Source: Lentisphaerota bacterium (GTDB taxonomy: Bacteria > Verrucomicrobiota > Lentisphaeria > Oligosphaerales > PUNB01). Taken from it: a stretch of DNA of 17,553 nt. The stretch spans positions 1 to 17,553 of the forward strand of contig PUNB01000175.1 in the NCBI GenBank assembly GCA_003552565.1, given 5' to 3'. Positions within the stretch are counted from its first letter, which is position 1, and the number at the start of each line of letters is the position of its first letter. Below, piece by piece: positions 1 through 6,950 of this stretch. The position numbers were made by a program, and so were the translations under genes. The notes beneath the pieces are model-generated. The model saw only the letters and a program-made list of their open reading frames with translations, searched no databases and had not been told where the DNA came from.

Positions 1-78
1 AATGATGAATTTTGAAGTGGAACTGTCTGGTCTGTCCGAAACTCAACATTCAGAATTCAGAATTCAAAATTCATTATT
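1..78. repeat. AT-rich inverted repeat
   Basis: Bases 1-16 (AATGATGAATTTTGAA) pair with 63-78 (TTCAAAATTCATTATT), with one mismatch over 16 positions. The loop contains two tandem ATTCAGA units. The feature starts at the window edge, so its true left end is unknown. It may be a terminator-like structure for a gene outside the window or part of a dispersed noncoding repeat. The open frame that crosses it has no recognisable protein and runs on through the structured repeat downstream, so I do not call it a gene. Confidence 0.4.
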
Positions 79-100
79 AGTGTTCCCTGTTTCTTCTACG

Positions 101-143
101 GGGTATCAGGCGCCGCGCGCCTGCGGTCGGGCTTATGTGAAAC
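101..143 (+). repeat. Dispersed hairpin element, copy 1
   Basis: The order is GGGTATC (101-107), a perfect 6-bp hairpin CAGGCG/CGCCTG (107-112 with 118-123, 5-nt loop), then CGGTCGGGC and the tail TTATGTGAAAC (133-143). Related copies lie at 5516-5558 (reverse strand), 16944-16986 and 17218-17261. The copy at 5516-5558 has CCGGCG/CGCCGG at the hairpin, so one base pair changes on both sides together. This copy continues directly into the larger cloverleaf-like element at 127-240. Confidence 0.6.
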
Positions 144-240
144 AACGCAACTATCTTAAAGCGGCGTCAGGCCGCCGCACTCCAAAGATGCTTCGCATCA
201 GTTCAGGACACCGAGCCGAAGGCTCTTTCGGAGTGCGGTG
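127..240 (+). repeat. Cloverleaf-like dispersed repeat, copy A
   Basis: These 114 nt match 17245-17358 without gaps, with five mismatches by eye (about 96% identity). The element can fold into a three-way junction. The outer stem is CCGCACTCC (175-183) with GGAGTGCGG (230-238). Two internal hairpins are GATGC-TTC-GCATC (187-199) and GAGCC-GAA-GGCTC (213-225). Another palindrome, CCGCCTCAGGCGG, follows at about 241-253. No transposase is nearby, so a REP-like or MITE-like noncoding repeat is the best description. An RNA function is possible but not shown. Confidence 0.7.
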
Positions 241-360
241 TCCGCCTCAGGCGGAGCTCGTATCTTGTCTGGTTTTCTTTCGATTCCTCTTTTTTTGGAC
301 TAAGTGCGAGACAAGGTGCGAGACTAGGTTTTATTATTCGTGCGTGTATAGACCATAAAC

Positions 361-372
361 ACCTTTTCGCAT
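361..372 (+). repeat. CCTTTTCGCA motif, copy 1
   Basis: ACCTTTTCGCAT. Other copies are at 9520-9531, 9636-9647 and 13027-13038. The following bases (AGGGTCTAGCT) also resemble those after the 9636 copy (GGGGTCATGCT). Confidence 0.5.
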
Positions 373-896
373 AGGGTCTAGCTAAACACGTATCCACCCC
401 CCCAGTCGGGTATCATATCCCGGGCGCCCCGCTGGCAATAAACATAATACTTCAATCTGAATCTTAAAGCAGCCTGCAGCAGGCTTCGGCAATATTCAAA
501 CCTCGCTCTTCAGCAGGATCTGTTGCTAAATGGATGAATCCAGATGGTGAATGATTAAACAAAACTAAAAAGAATAATCCCGTATCAAGATTAGACGGGC
601 TGTGGAGACCGATAAAGACAGTCGACAAACTTACTCGCTACACCTTGTCGGATACTCTTAGTCGACCAACTTCTTGGAAAATGCGCCTGAGGCTGAACGA
701 CTATGGCGGACGATTGGGTACGCTCGAATCGTAGTCCGTAGTCGTCGCCGTACTCGTGTACCGAAACCGGGACCACTTTGCACCTGTGACTGACGCAATT
801 ATCAGTCGATTCCGCGGGGTTATGCACAATTCTTTTCACAAGCTAAATTAACATTTTATGTCTGTCTCTGATTGAGAGCAATTATGGTGGTTATAT
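361..896. other. Noncoding stretch without a recognisable gene
   Basis: This stretch holds one copy of the short motif ACCTTTTCGCAT at 361-372 and a GTCGGGTATC...GGCAATAAA pair of motifs near 403-446, echoed upstream of clpC near 6890-6908. It also holds an 18-nt segment, TGTGGAGACCGATAAAGA, at about 601-618 that recurs near 12816-12833. A reverse-strand frame at 591-839 (82 codons) matches no family I recognise, and its sequence shares that dispersed segment. I see no convincing promoter or RNA gene. It could contain remnants of a mobile element or the long leader of the downstream gene. Confidence 0.4.
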
Positions 897-2222
897 ATGA
901 TTAAGCGCAAAGGCACTAGAAAGAATAAACGTAAAAAAGACAACAACTCCCAAAGCGGTCATACGTTGAAAGATGTATCATCGGAGATGAAGAACGTCCC
1001 TTTCTCCTGCATTGTCAAGCCGGTGGGAGCCCGTTGTAATCTGCGGTGTGAACATTGTTTTTATCTGGACAAAGACGAACTGTATGAACCGGCTCCCTCG
1101 GGTGTGATGTCCGATCAGCTGCTGGAGAGTTTTATCCGCGATTATATCGCCAGTCAGCCGCCCGGCGCCAGGGAAGTGAACTTTGTCTGGCAGGGAGGGG
1201 AGCCGACCTTGGCCGGGCTGGATTTTTTCAGACGGGCGCTGGAATTGGAGAAGCGTTTCGCTCCCTCCAATATGCAGGTGCATAATTCATTGCAGACGAA
1301 CGGCACCTTGCTGAATGATGAATGGGGTAAGTTTCTGGCGGATAATGGATTTCTCGTCGGCATCAGCATAGACGGGCCGGAACATTTGCATAATCGTTTT
1401 CGTCCTGATGCCGCCGGGCGCGGCTCTTTTGAGGCCGCTATGCGCGGATTGAAAGTGCTGAAACGGAACCAGGTGGAATTCAATGTGCTGACCTGTGTGC
1501 AGAGTGATAACTCGATGCATGGGGGGGAGGTTTATGATTTTTTAAAATCTCAGGGAGCGGCTTTTATGCAGTTCATCCCGATCGTCGAACATTTGGACGG
1601 ACCGCCGAACCCACTTGATCCGCGGCCGCCGGAATCGGAAAATGTTTTTCGCCTGACGGAGCGTTCGGTTTCCGGAGAACAGTTCGGCCGTTTTATGATA
1701 GAAGTGTTTGATCGTTGGCTTGATAATGATGTGGGGAGCGTTTTTGTGCAGTCGTTTGATGTTTTTCTGGGCTTAATGCTTGGATACCCTTCCGGTGTCT
1801 GTGTCCACAGCCGGAGGTGCGGACGGGGAGTGGTGGTTGAGCACAACGGCCAGGTTTATTCCTGTGATCATTATGTTTTTCCAGAGTATTTGCTCGGCAG
1901 TTTGCAGGAAGGAAAGTCTCTGCGACAGATGTGCGACAGTTCTTACCAGTGCGCTTTCGGGATGGCGAAGGAGCGTAACCTGTCGCGCACCTGCCGGGAA
2001 TGCTCTTTCCTGACCTTGTGCCATGGCGGCTGCCCGGCGCAGTGGACGGACCGCGGGAAGCACGGTGAGTACGGGTTGAATCATCTGTGTGCCGGATATA
2101 AGATGTTCTTTCAGCATGCCCTGCCGGTACTGCAGGCGATGGGTCAGGCGCTGCGCAATCAGAGGCCGGCGGCGGAATGGAAGAATTATTATACCGGCGT
2201 GCCCGAGACAGGAGCGGAATAA
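897..2222 (+). CDS. Anaerobic sulfatase-maturating enzyme-like radical SAM/SPASM protein
   Basis: Members of this family convert an active-site Cys or Ser of sulfatases to formylglycine in the cytoplasm, using S-adenosylmethionine and Fe-S clusters. The radical SAM motif CxxxCxxC is present as Cys47, Cys51 and Cys54 (CNLRCEHC), followed by GGEP at 100-103. The C-terminal SPASM domain carries Cys302, Cys308, Cys323, Cys366, Cys369, Cys375, Cys379 and Cys398, the spacing expected for auxiliary 4Fe-4S clusters. Asp288 in a SFDVF segment may correspond to the catalytic Asp of characterised enzymes. The 441 residues include about 30 very basic N-terminal residues. The in-frame ATG at 987 gives a more typical 411-residue protein, but neither start has a strong ribosome binding site. 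No sulfatase lies in the window, so the substrate is unproven; another SPASM peptide-modifying role remains possible. Confidence 0.85.
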   Translation: MIKRKGTRKNKRKKDNNSQSGHTLKDVSSEMKNVPFSCIVKPVGARCNLRCEHCFYLDKDELYEPAPSGVMSDQLLESFIRDYIASQPPGAREVNFVWQGGEPTLAGLDFFRRALELEKRFAPSNMQVHNSLQTNGTLLNDEWGKFLADNGFLVGISIDGPEHLHNRFRPDAAGRGSFEAAMRGLKVLKRNQVEFNVLTCVQSDNSMHGGEVYDFLKSQGAAFMQFIPIVEHLDGPPNPLDPRPPESENVFRLTERSVSGEQFGRFMIEVFDRWLDNDVGSVFVQSFDVFLGLMLGYPSGVCVHSRRCGRGVVVEHNGQVYSCDHYVFPEYLLGSLQEGKSLRQMCDSSYQCAFGMAKERNLSRTCRECSFLTLCHGGCPAQWTDRGKHGEYGLNHLCAGYKMFFQHALPVLQAMGQALRNQRPAAEWKNYYTGVPETGAE

Positions 2223-2330
2223 AATGGCGGGGAAGATGAAACCCTGACGCCTGAAACCAAACTGTTACCCACGAAATCTAAGAAAAAACTATTAGCACCC
2301 CATTCGTTTTGAGAAATAGCCGCTAAACCG

Positions 2331-3278
2331 ATGCGTGAACTGAGTAAAGAAATATTAGCAAATCCGGAGCCGGACACTGAGTTCGGACGTTGCGGAGTCA
2401 TCGCCGTGATCGGCAGAGCCAATGTCGGCAAATCGACATTGATTAACCGCATCGCCGAAGAGAAGGTTTCAATTGTCAGCCCGGTGGCCCAGACAACCCG
2501 TAATCTGGTGCGCGCGGTGATCACTGAAACCAGGGGGCAGCTGGTGTTTCTGGATACACCGGGGGTACATAAAGCTCGTCAGGAGCTTAATCACTTGATG
2601 AATCGTATGGCCCGCGCTTCTCTGGAGGGGGCCGACGCGGTGCTTCTGATTCTCGATTGCTCGCAATCTCCGCGGGAGGAGGATGAAGGATGGATGCGGC
2701 GGCTCTGTCGGCAGTCAGCCGGGCTGATTTTTGTTTTGAATAAAATCGATGGGAAAAATGATCACGAAAATGATTATCGTCGGATATGGAGTGCTGTGGC
2801 CGCCGAGAAAGACAGCCGCCATCAGCCGGACTGGCATCGGCTTTCAGCCTTGAAAGGCGAGGGAGTGGAGGCGCTGGTTGAAAAGCTTTTTGATATGATG
2901 CCGGAATCACCTTTCCTTTTTTCTCGCGACATGCTTTCCGATTATCCCCGCAAGCTGATGATAGCTGACCTGGTGCGGGAGAAATTTTTTCAGGAACTGT
3001 ACGATGAAATACCCCATTCTCTGGCGGTGGAAGTGCGGTCTCTGGAAGAAAAAGATCAACACTGGATGGCGGCGGTGGATGTGTATGTTAAAAGACCCGG
3101 TCAGAAAGGCATTGTCATCGGTCATAAAGGACGTCTGCTGAGAAAAGTAAAAAGACAGGCCCGCGGAGAACTGGAGGAAATTTACCAATTACCGGTGCGG
3201 CTGGATATACGCGTGAAAGTCGATCCTAAGTGGGATCGCAATCATTTTATTTTGAAACGGCTGGGTTACAAGGAGTGA
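2331..3278 (+). CDS. era: GTPase Era
   Basis: Era is an essential GTPase that binds the 3' end of 16S rRNA and assists assembly of the 30S ribosomal subunit. The 315 residues are a normal length. The G1 loop is GRANVGKST at 28-36, the switch region PVAQTTRN follows, G3 is DTPG at 75-78, G4 is NKID at 137-140, and SAL serves as G5. The C-terminal half has a type II KH RNA-binding domain with its GxxG loop as GHKG at 264-267 within VIGHKGRLLRKVKRQAR. The start ATG has only a weak upstream purine stretch, but the N-terminal length suits the family. The stop lies 8 nt before the mtnA start, so the two are probably cotranscribed. Confidence 0.95.
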   Translation: MRELSKEILANPEPDTEFGRCGVIAVIGRANVGKSTLINRIAEEKVSIVSPVAQTTRNLVRAVITETRGQLVFLDTPGVHKARQELNHLMNRMARASLEGADAVLLILDCSQSPREEDEGWMRRLCRQSAGLIFVLNKIDGKNDHENDYRRIWSAVAAEKDSRHQPDWHRLSALKGEGVEALVEKLFDMMPESPFLFSRDMLSDYPRKLMIADLVREKFFQELYDEIPHSLAVEVRSLEEKDQHWMAAVDVYVKRPGQKGIVIGHKGRLLRKVKRQARGELEEIYQLPVRLDIRVKVDPKWDRNHFILKRLGYKE

Positions 3279-3286
3279 CAAGTTTA

Positions 3287-4363
3287 ATGGAGCGGGAGTT
3301 CTATACCCTTGCATGGATTGAGGAAGAGGCCGATCCGAGAACCGGCCGGAAAGGGTTTCTGAGTTTGCTTGATCAGACCCTGCTGCCGGAATCGGAACAA
3401 TACCTGAAGGTCATGGATGTACCTTCTCTGATTTCGGCGATTCAACGCCTTTCGGTGCGCGGCGCGCCGGCGCTCGGTTGCGCCGGCGCGCTGGGCTTGG
3501 CGGCCGCCGCCTGCCGGTATGAGGCTGGTGAGTATCGAGAGTTTATGCGGTGGCTGGAAACACGTGGACGGGAGGTGGCCGCGGCCCGGCCGACAGCGGT
3601 TAACCTCGGATGGGCGGTGAACCGATGTATGCGAAGCTTGCGGACAATGATCGAGAAAGGGGAGGAAAATGTGGTGTCGCTGAAGAACGCTTTAGTGGAA
3701 GAGGCCTTGGCGATTCAGCAGGAGGATAAAGAACTTTGTGAAAAAATCGGCGAGCATGGGAAACGGTTGTTTGAGGAAAAGCGGACCAGGGTCTTGACCC
3801 ATTGCAACGCCGGCGCTTTGGCCACGGGCGGGCAGGGTACGGCATTGGCGCCGGTTTACATGGCTCATCGTCAAGGACTGGAACCGCGAGTGCTGGCGGA
3901 CGAAACCAGGCCGTTGCTGCAAGGGGCGCGGCTGACCGCCTGGGAACTGTTGCGGGCCGGGATAGAGGTTACGGTAATATGCGACAACATGGCGGCGCGC
4001 GCCATGGTCGAAGACATGGTCGATTTTGTCCTGGTCGGAGCCGACCGGATCGCCGCCAACGGCGATACCGCCAATAAAATCGGCACTTACGGACTGGCGG
4101 TTCTGGCTGCTTACCATCGTTTGCCTTTCTATGTGGCGGCGCCTTACTCGACCGTTGATCTGGAATTGGCTGCGGGCGGACAAATCCCGATCGAGGAAAG
4201 AGATCCCGGGGAAATAAGAAGCGGTTTCGGACGCTTGATCGCCCCGGAAGAATGTCCCGTTTACAACCCTGCTTTCGATGTCACGCCGGCCGAGTTGATA
4301 ACCGGTATCATAACCGAGCGTGGAATATTGCGTCCCCCTTACAGCCGATCCTTGCGAGATTGA
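3287..4363 (+). CDS. mtnA: S-methyl-5-thioribose-1-phosphate isomerase
   Basis: MtnA isomerises methylthioribose-1-phosphate to methylthioribulose-1-phosphate in the methionine salvage pathway. Family motifs are clear: RGAPALG near the N terminus, THCNAGALATGGQGTAL with the catalytic Cys173, ADETRPLLQGARLTAWEL, CDNMAA, and VGADRIAANGDTANKIGTYG with the catalytic Asp253. The 80-residue gap between Cys and Asp equals that of Bacillus subtilis MtnA (Cys160, Asp240). I chose ATG 3287 because AAGGAG at 3270-3275 is correctly spaced; an upstream in-frame GTG at 3230 would overlap era by 49 nt. The protein is 358 residues. No other methionine-salvage gene is in the window. The related eIF2B-like ribose-1,5-bisphosphate isomerases are less likely given these motifs. 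Confidence 0.93.
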   Translation: MEREFYTLAWIEEEADPRTGRKGFLSLLDQTLLPESEQYLKVMDVPSLISAIQRLSVRGAPALGCAGALGLAAAACRYEAGEYREFMRWLETRGREVAAARPTAVNLGWAVNRCMRSLRTMIEKGEENVVSLKNALVEEALAIQQEDKELCEKIGEHGKRLFEEKRTRVLTHCNAGALATGGQGTALAPVYMAHRQGLEPRVLADETRPLLQGARLTAWELLRAGIEVTVICDNMAARAMVEDMVDFVLVGADRIAANGDTANKIGTYGLAVLAAYHRLPFYVAAPYSTVDLELAAGGQIPIEERDPGEIRSGFGRLIAPEECPVYNPAFDVTPAELITGIITERGILRPPYSRSLRD

Positions 4364-4589
4364 GAAGGTTTATGTGAGACTTCGTCTTTTATAGCCACAA
4401 AAAATTTATCTGACCACTTGTCCTATGTAGTTATGAATACATGCTCGGGAATAAATCCGAAAGTGGTCATGACACAAAAAGGCACAAAAAATTGTCAAGT
4501 CCTGACACCTGAACACTGAAACCTTGAGTCTCATACAACCTGCCCGCTCAATTTGAAAAGGAAACTACATTTTTTACAGGTTATTAAAC
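4364..4589. other. Intergenic region after mtnA
   Basis: The region holds GTTTATGTGAGACTTCGTCT at 4368-4387, identical over 20 nt to 16794-16813. It also has an inverted repeat TGACCACTT (4411-4419) with AAGTGGTCA (4461-4469) separated by 41 nt. No clear intrinsic terminator or promoter was seen. A CTGACACCTGAACACTGAAACC segment near 4502-4523 resembles low-complexity text near 2241-2258. Confidence 0.4.
4368..4387 (+). repeat. Dispersed TTATGTGAGAC motif, copy after mtnA
   Basis: This 20-nt stretch is identical to 16794-16813. The core TTATGTGARAC recurs at 133-143, 5516-5526 (reverse), 16976-16986 and 17251-17261, with a one-mismatch reverse copy at 5598-5608. All seven are intergenic. This copy lacks the preceding GGGTATC hairpin. 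Confidence 0.55.
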
Positions 4590-5381
4590 ATGAAAAACAA
4601 CTCAACCCTCCACTTAATCGGCAGTTGCAGCGGCACGGAACCTTTTCCAGGGCGGCATCACACCGCCTTCGCATTGGACTTCAGCGACCGCTTATACTGG
4701 TTTGACGCCGGCGAGTGCTGTTCGTATAATGCTTACCTTGCGGGAATTGATTTGCCATCCACCGAGAGCGTCTTTATTTCCCATACACATATGGATCATA
4801 TTGGCGGATTGCCGAATCTGCTGTGGACGTTACGAAAATTAACCAGTGTTTCAGAGGAAGCCAGGAGCAAGCTGGAAAACCGGCAGATAGATGTGTTTAT
4901 TCCTGACATAACAGTGTTTGAAGGTATGCTCGCAATGCTGCGCGGCACTGAAGGCGGTTTTAAGACGGTTTTTGATGTAATTCCACAACAGGTGAATGAT
5001 GGGTTGATTTATGATCGCCATGGTCTGCGGGTGACAGCACAGCACAACTTTCATCTTGGTGTTTCGGAGCCCTGGTTGTCCTACTCATTTCGGATTGAGG
5101 CAGGAGAAAAGGTGATTGTCTATTCCGGAGATGTCAAGAGCATTGAAGATTTTGAAAACTTAATTGACGGAGCGGATTTACTGCTGATGGAAACAGGCCA
5201 TCATAAGGCTGAAAATGTTTGCCGGTATTTGCAAACGGCCGGAAAAGATTTTGACAGGTTGGTGTTTCTTCATCATGGGCGGGCGATTCTCAAGGATCCT
5301 GAGGGGGAACTTCGTAAAGCTCGGGATATTATTGGTGACAAGGTTGCCATTGCCGATGACGGGATGGTGATAGAGCTTTAA
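4590..5381 (+). CDS. RNase Z-like metallo-beta-lactamase-fold hydrolase
   Basis: The fold is the metallo-beta-lactamase superfamily, whose members use two metal ions, usually zinc, to hydrolyse phosphodiesters or other esters. The metal motif HxHxDH is His65-Thr-His67-Met-Asp69-His70. Further likely ligands are His152/His155 in AQHNFHL, the bridging Asp181 in YSGD, and His228/His229 in LHHGR. The segment PWLSYSFRIE followed by VIVYSGD, then GADLLLMETGHH, resembles the RNase Z/ElaC branch. At 263 residues it is shorter than typical RNase Z, and I cannot locate a convincing tRNA-binding flexible arm. The substrate therefore stays open: tRNA 3' processing, a phosphodiesterase or another hydrolase. 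It stands alone, with gaps of over 200 nt on both sides. Confidence 0.8.
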   Translation: MKNNSTLHLIGSCSGTEPFPGRHHTAFALDFSDRLYWFDAGECCSYNAYLAGIDLPSTESVFISHTHMDHIGGLPNLLWTLRKLTSVSEEARSKLENRQIDVFIPDITVFEGMLAMLRGTEGGFKTVFDVIPQQVNDGLIYDRHGLRVTAQHNFHLGVSEPWLSYSFRIEAGEKVIVYSGDVKSIEDFENLIDGADLLLMETGHHKAENVCRYLQTAGKDFDRLVFLHHGRAILKDPEGELRKARDIIGDKVAIADDGMVIEL

Positions 5382-5693
5382 TTCATTCGAATTAGGCTAT
5401 GCGTTTTTTAAACAGCAGGTTCAGAGGCTTAAAACCGGTTGACAATAGTCCGACTCAGGCGGATTCTCGTCAACCGCCAATAACGACGAACGAAGCACGA
5501 TGAACGACGAACCGTGTTTCACATAAGCCCGACCGCCGGCGCGGCACGCCGGATACCCTGAGGGAGAGACTGGTTGCGGCATAAAAAACAACGCGAAGTC
5601 TCACATTAGTTTGTGAAACCCTAGACAAAGCTCAAACCAGCGCAAAAACAGGTCTCGAGCACTTTTCGCCAATTTTTTCACGGATTCAGGATT
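5382..5693. other. Intergenic region before the McsB-like gene
   Basis: This 312-nt gap contains an 8-bp inverted repeat CGGTTGAC (5436-5443) with GTCAACCG (5469-5476), and the decamer AACGACGAAC occurring twice between about 5481 and 5512. It also contains the reverse-strand dispersed hairpin element at 5516-5558 and a degenerate reverse tail copy at 5594-5608. ACTTTTCGCC near 5658 faintly resembles the CCTTTTCGCA motif seen elsewhere. A TTGACA at 5440-5445 has no good -10 partner, so I call no promoter. Confidence 0.4.
5516..5558 (-). repeat. Dispersed hairpin element, copy 2 (reverse orientation)
   Basis: Read on the reverse strand, this copy gives GGTATCC, a perfect hairpin CCGGCG/CGCCGG with a 5-nt loop (arms 5536-5541 and 5547-5552), GGTCGGGC, then TTATGTGAAAC. 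It matches the copy at 101-143 in order and spacing but lacks the 3' cloverleaf extension. The second base pair of the stem is C-G here and A-T in copy 1, a compensatory difference. Confidence 0.6.
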
Positions 5694-6779
5694 ATGAACA
5701 GTGATTATATCACCGCTGCCGAGGCGGCTGAATTACCTTTGCCCTGGCTGGCTGCTGGGGATGATTCGGAGGTCGTGCTGGCCACCTGTTTGGAAATGGC
5801 GCGCAATCTGCGTACATCGCCATTTCCGCGAGCGGCGGGGGCTGAAGACAAAAAGCGGGTTCGGAATCTGCTGGCCGAGCATGTCAACCGCCATCTGGGC
5901 GCTGCCGGACGCTGGCTTGAAGCAGGCGGCCGGACGGTATTAGCCGGTGAACTGTTGAGTGAGCGCTGGGCGGCGGCGGTTGATTTTCCGAATGATTCGT
6001 CCTCTCTGAATGTTTGGTTTGGCAATGACAATCGCACAACCATTCTGATTAATCATGAAGAACATCTGCATGTTCGTCTTTTCTCTTCCGGTCTGGCTTT
6101 GGAGGAATCGTTCCGCCGGGCCGAGGCAATTACTAAGGAATTGGAATGTCGGCTGCCGATTGCTTTTTCCCATACCAACGGTTATCTTACCAGTTGTCCG
6201 GCCAAACAGCAGGCCGGGATGAGGATATCCTCCTGGCTGCACCTTCCCGGAATGGCGATCATGGGAGAGATTGAGGCGCTTGAGCGGGCTTCGGAGGCAT
6301 TGAACCTGGAATTGGCCGGTGCCTTCGGCCAAGGCACGGGAGCCACCGGTCAATTTTTGGAAATTTCCATGTCTTCTCAAGGGATACTTTCGGCAGAGCA
6401 GCTGGCTTTACGGTGGGGGCAATTAGTGCATCAGCTGATTCGGGGTGAAAAGCTGGCGAGGCTTAAGGTATACAGGCAGCGGCGAGATTGGCTGAATGAT
6501 ATGATCGGCCGCGCCTACGGGATTTTACGGCATGGACGCCGGTTGTCGGCAAGGGAAATGTTCCGATGCCTGAGTTTTTTGCGGCTGGGGATTGTCAATT
6601 CCATGTTTTCCCGGCTGCGTCTTGAGCATACGGAGGAACTGCCGGTACGAGCCGGTTCGGCGCATTTGCGGGCTGTCGCCTCCGCGAGTACAGATGAAGC
6701 CGGACTGAACGCACAGGAAATTAATCGCCTCAGGAGTGATTTTATTCGAGCCGCTCTGCTCAAAAGCACGAGCGGCTAA
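5694..6779 (+). CDS. McsB-family (protein arginine kinase-like) protein, probably catalytically inactive
   Basis: McsB kinases phosphorylate arginines to mark proteins for ClpCP. Length (361 residues) and overall motif order match McsB, but key positions differ. VVLATCLEMARNL (27-39) aligns with the family V-L-S-S-R-I-R-L-A-R-N segment, putting Cys32 and Glu34 where two nucleotide-binding Arg are expected. NEEDH has become NHEEH (120-124), keeping the second Glu. YLTSCPAKQQAGMR (164-177) keeps Cys168 and Arg177 but lost the TNLGT loop. AGAFGQGTGATG (208-219) replaces R-G-x-Y-G-E-G-[ST]-E-A, losing the Arg and both acidic residues. The C-terminal RDxxRA phosphoarginine-docking motif aligns with INRLRS. 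The reading frame is intact, so this is not a decayed gene. clpC follows 171 nt later; McsA is absent. A regulatory or adaptor role for ClpC is inference. Confidence 0.8.
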   Translation: MNSDYITAAEAAELPLPWLAAGDDSEVVLATCLEMARNLRTSPFPRAAGAEDKKRVRNLLAEHVNRHLGAAGRWLEAGGRTVLAGELLSERWAAAVDFPNDSSSLNVWFGNDNRTTILINHEEHLHVRLFSSGLALEESFRRAEAITKELECRLPIAFSHTNGYLTSCPAKQQAGMRISSWLHLPGMAIMGEIEALERASEALNLELAGAFGQGTGATGQFLEISMSSQGILSAEQLALRWGQLVHQLIRGEKLARLKVYRQRRDWLNDMIGRAYGILRHGRRLSAREMFRCLSFLRLGIVNSMFSRLRLEHTEELPVRAGSAHLRAVASASTDEAGLNAQEINRLRSDFIRAALLKSTSG

Positions 6780-6950
6780 AAAAACAAATCACCAATTTCA
6801 ATATTACAGTTTCATTGCAGGGGAACAAAATTATCCCTGCTTAAGTCAAACGTTATGTGAAAAAGTTGTAAAATCAACTTAATTCAGCCGTCGGGTATCG
6901 GCGGCAATAAAAACGGATAATTAAACCACAACCATTAGAGGTTTTTCAAT
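6780..6950. other. Leader of clpC with short hairpins
   Basis: Three small dyads lie here: GCAGGG (6817-6822) with CCCTGC (6835-6840), AAGTTG (6863-6868) with CAACTT (6875-6880), and GCCG (6887-6890) with CGGC (6899-6902). The last contains GTCGGGTATC followed by GGCAATAAA, echoing 403-446. None is followed by a U-run typical of a strong terminator. GAGG near 6935-6941 serves as the clpC ribosome binding site. I see no CIRCE inverted repeat or CtsR heptad direct repeat. Confidence 0.35.

Noticed and set aside
175..238. Cloverleaf-like fold as a tRNA
   Set aside because: It has no T-loop GTTCRA, no plausible anticodon arm and no CCA-type acceptor; the fold has three stems rather than four.
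2..358. Open frame of 118 codons at the left edge
   Set aside because: It runs through the hairpin element and cloverleaf repeat, has no recognisable domain, and its sequence is explained by the repeat that recurs at 17245-17358.
5440..5474. TTGACA upstream of the McsB-like gene as a promoter
   Set aside because: No acceptable -10 box lies at 16-18 nt (GATTCT is poor), and the bases are part of an inverted repeat.
6780..6950. CIRCE or CtsR operator upstream of clpC
   Set aside because: Neither the CIRCE inverted repeat nor the CtsR direct heptads could be found.
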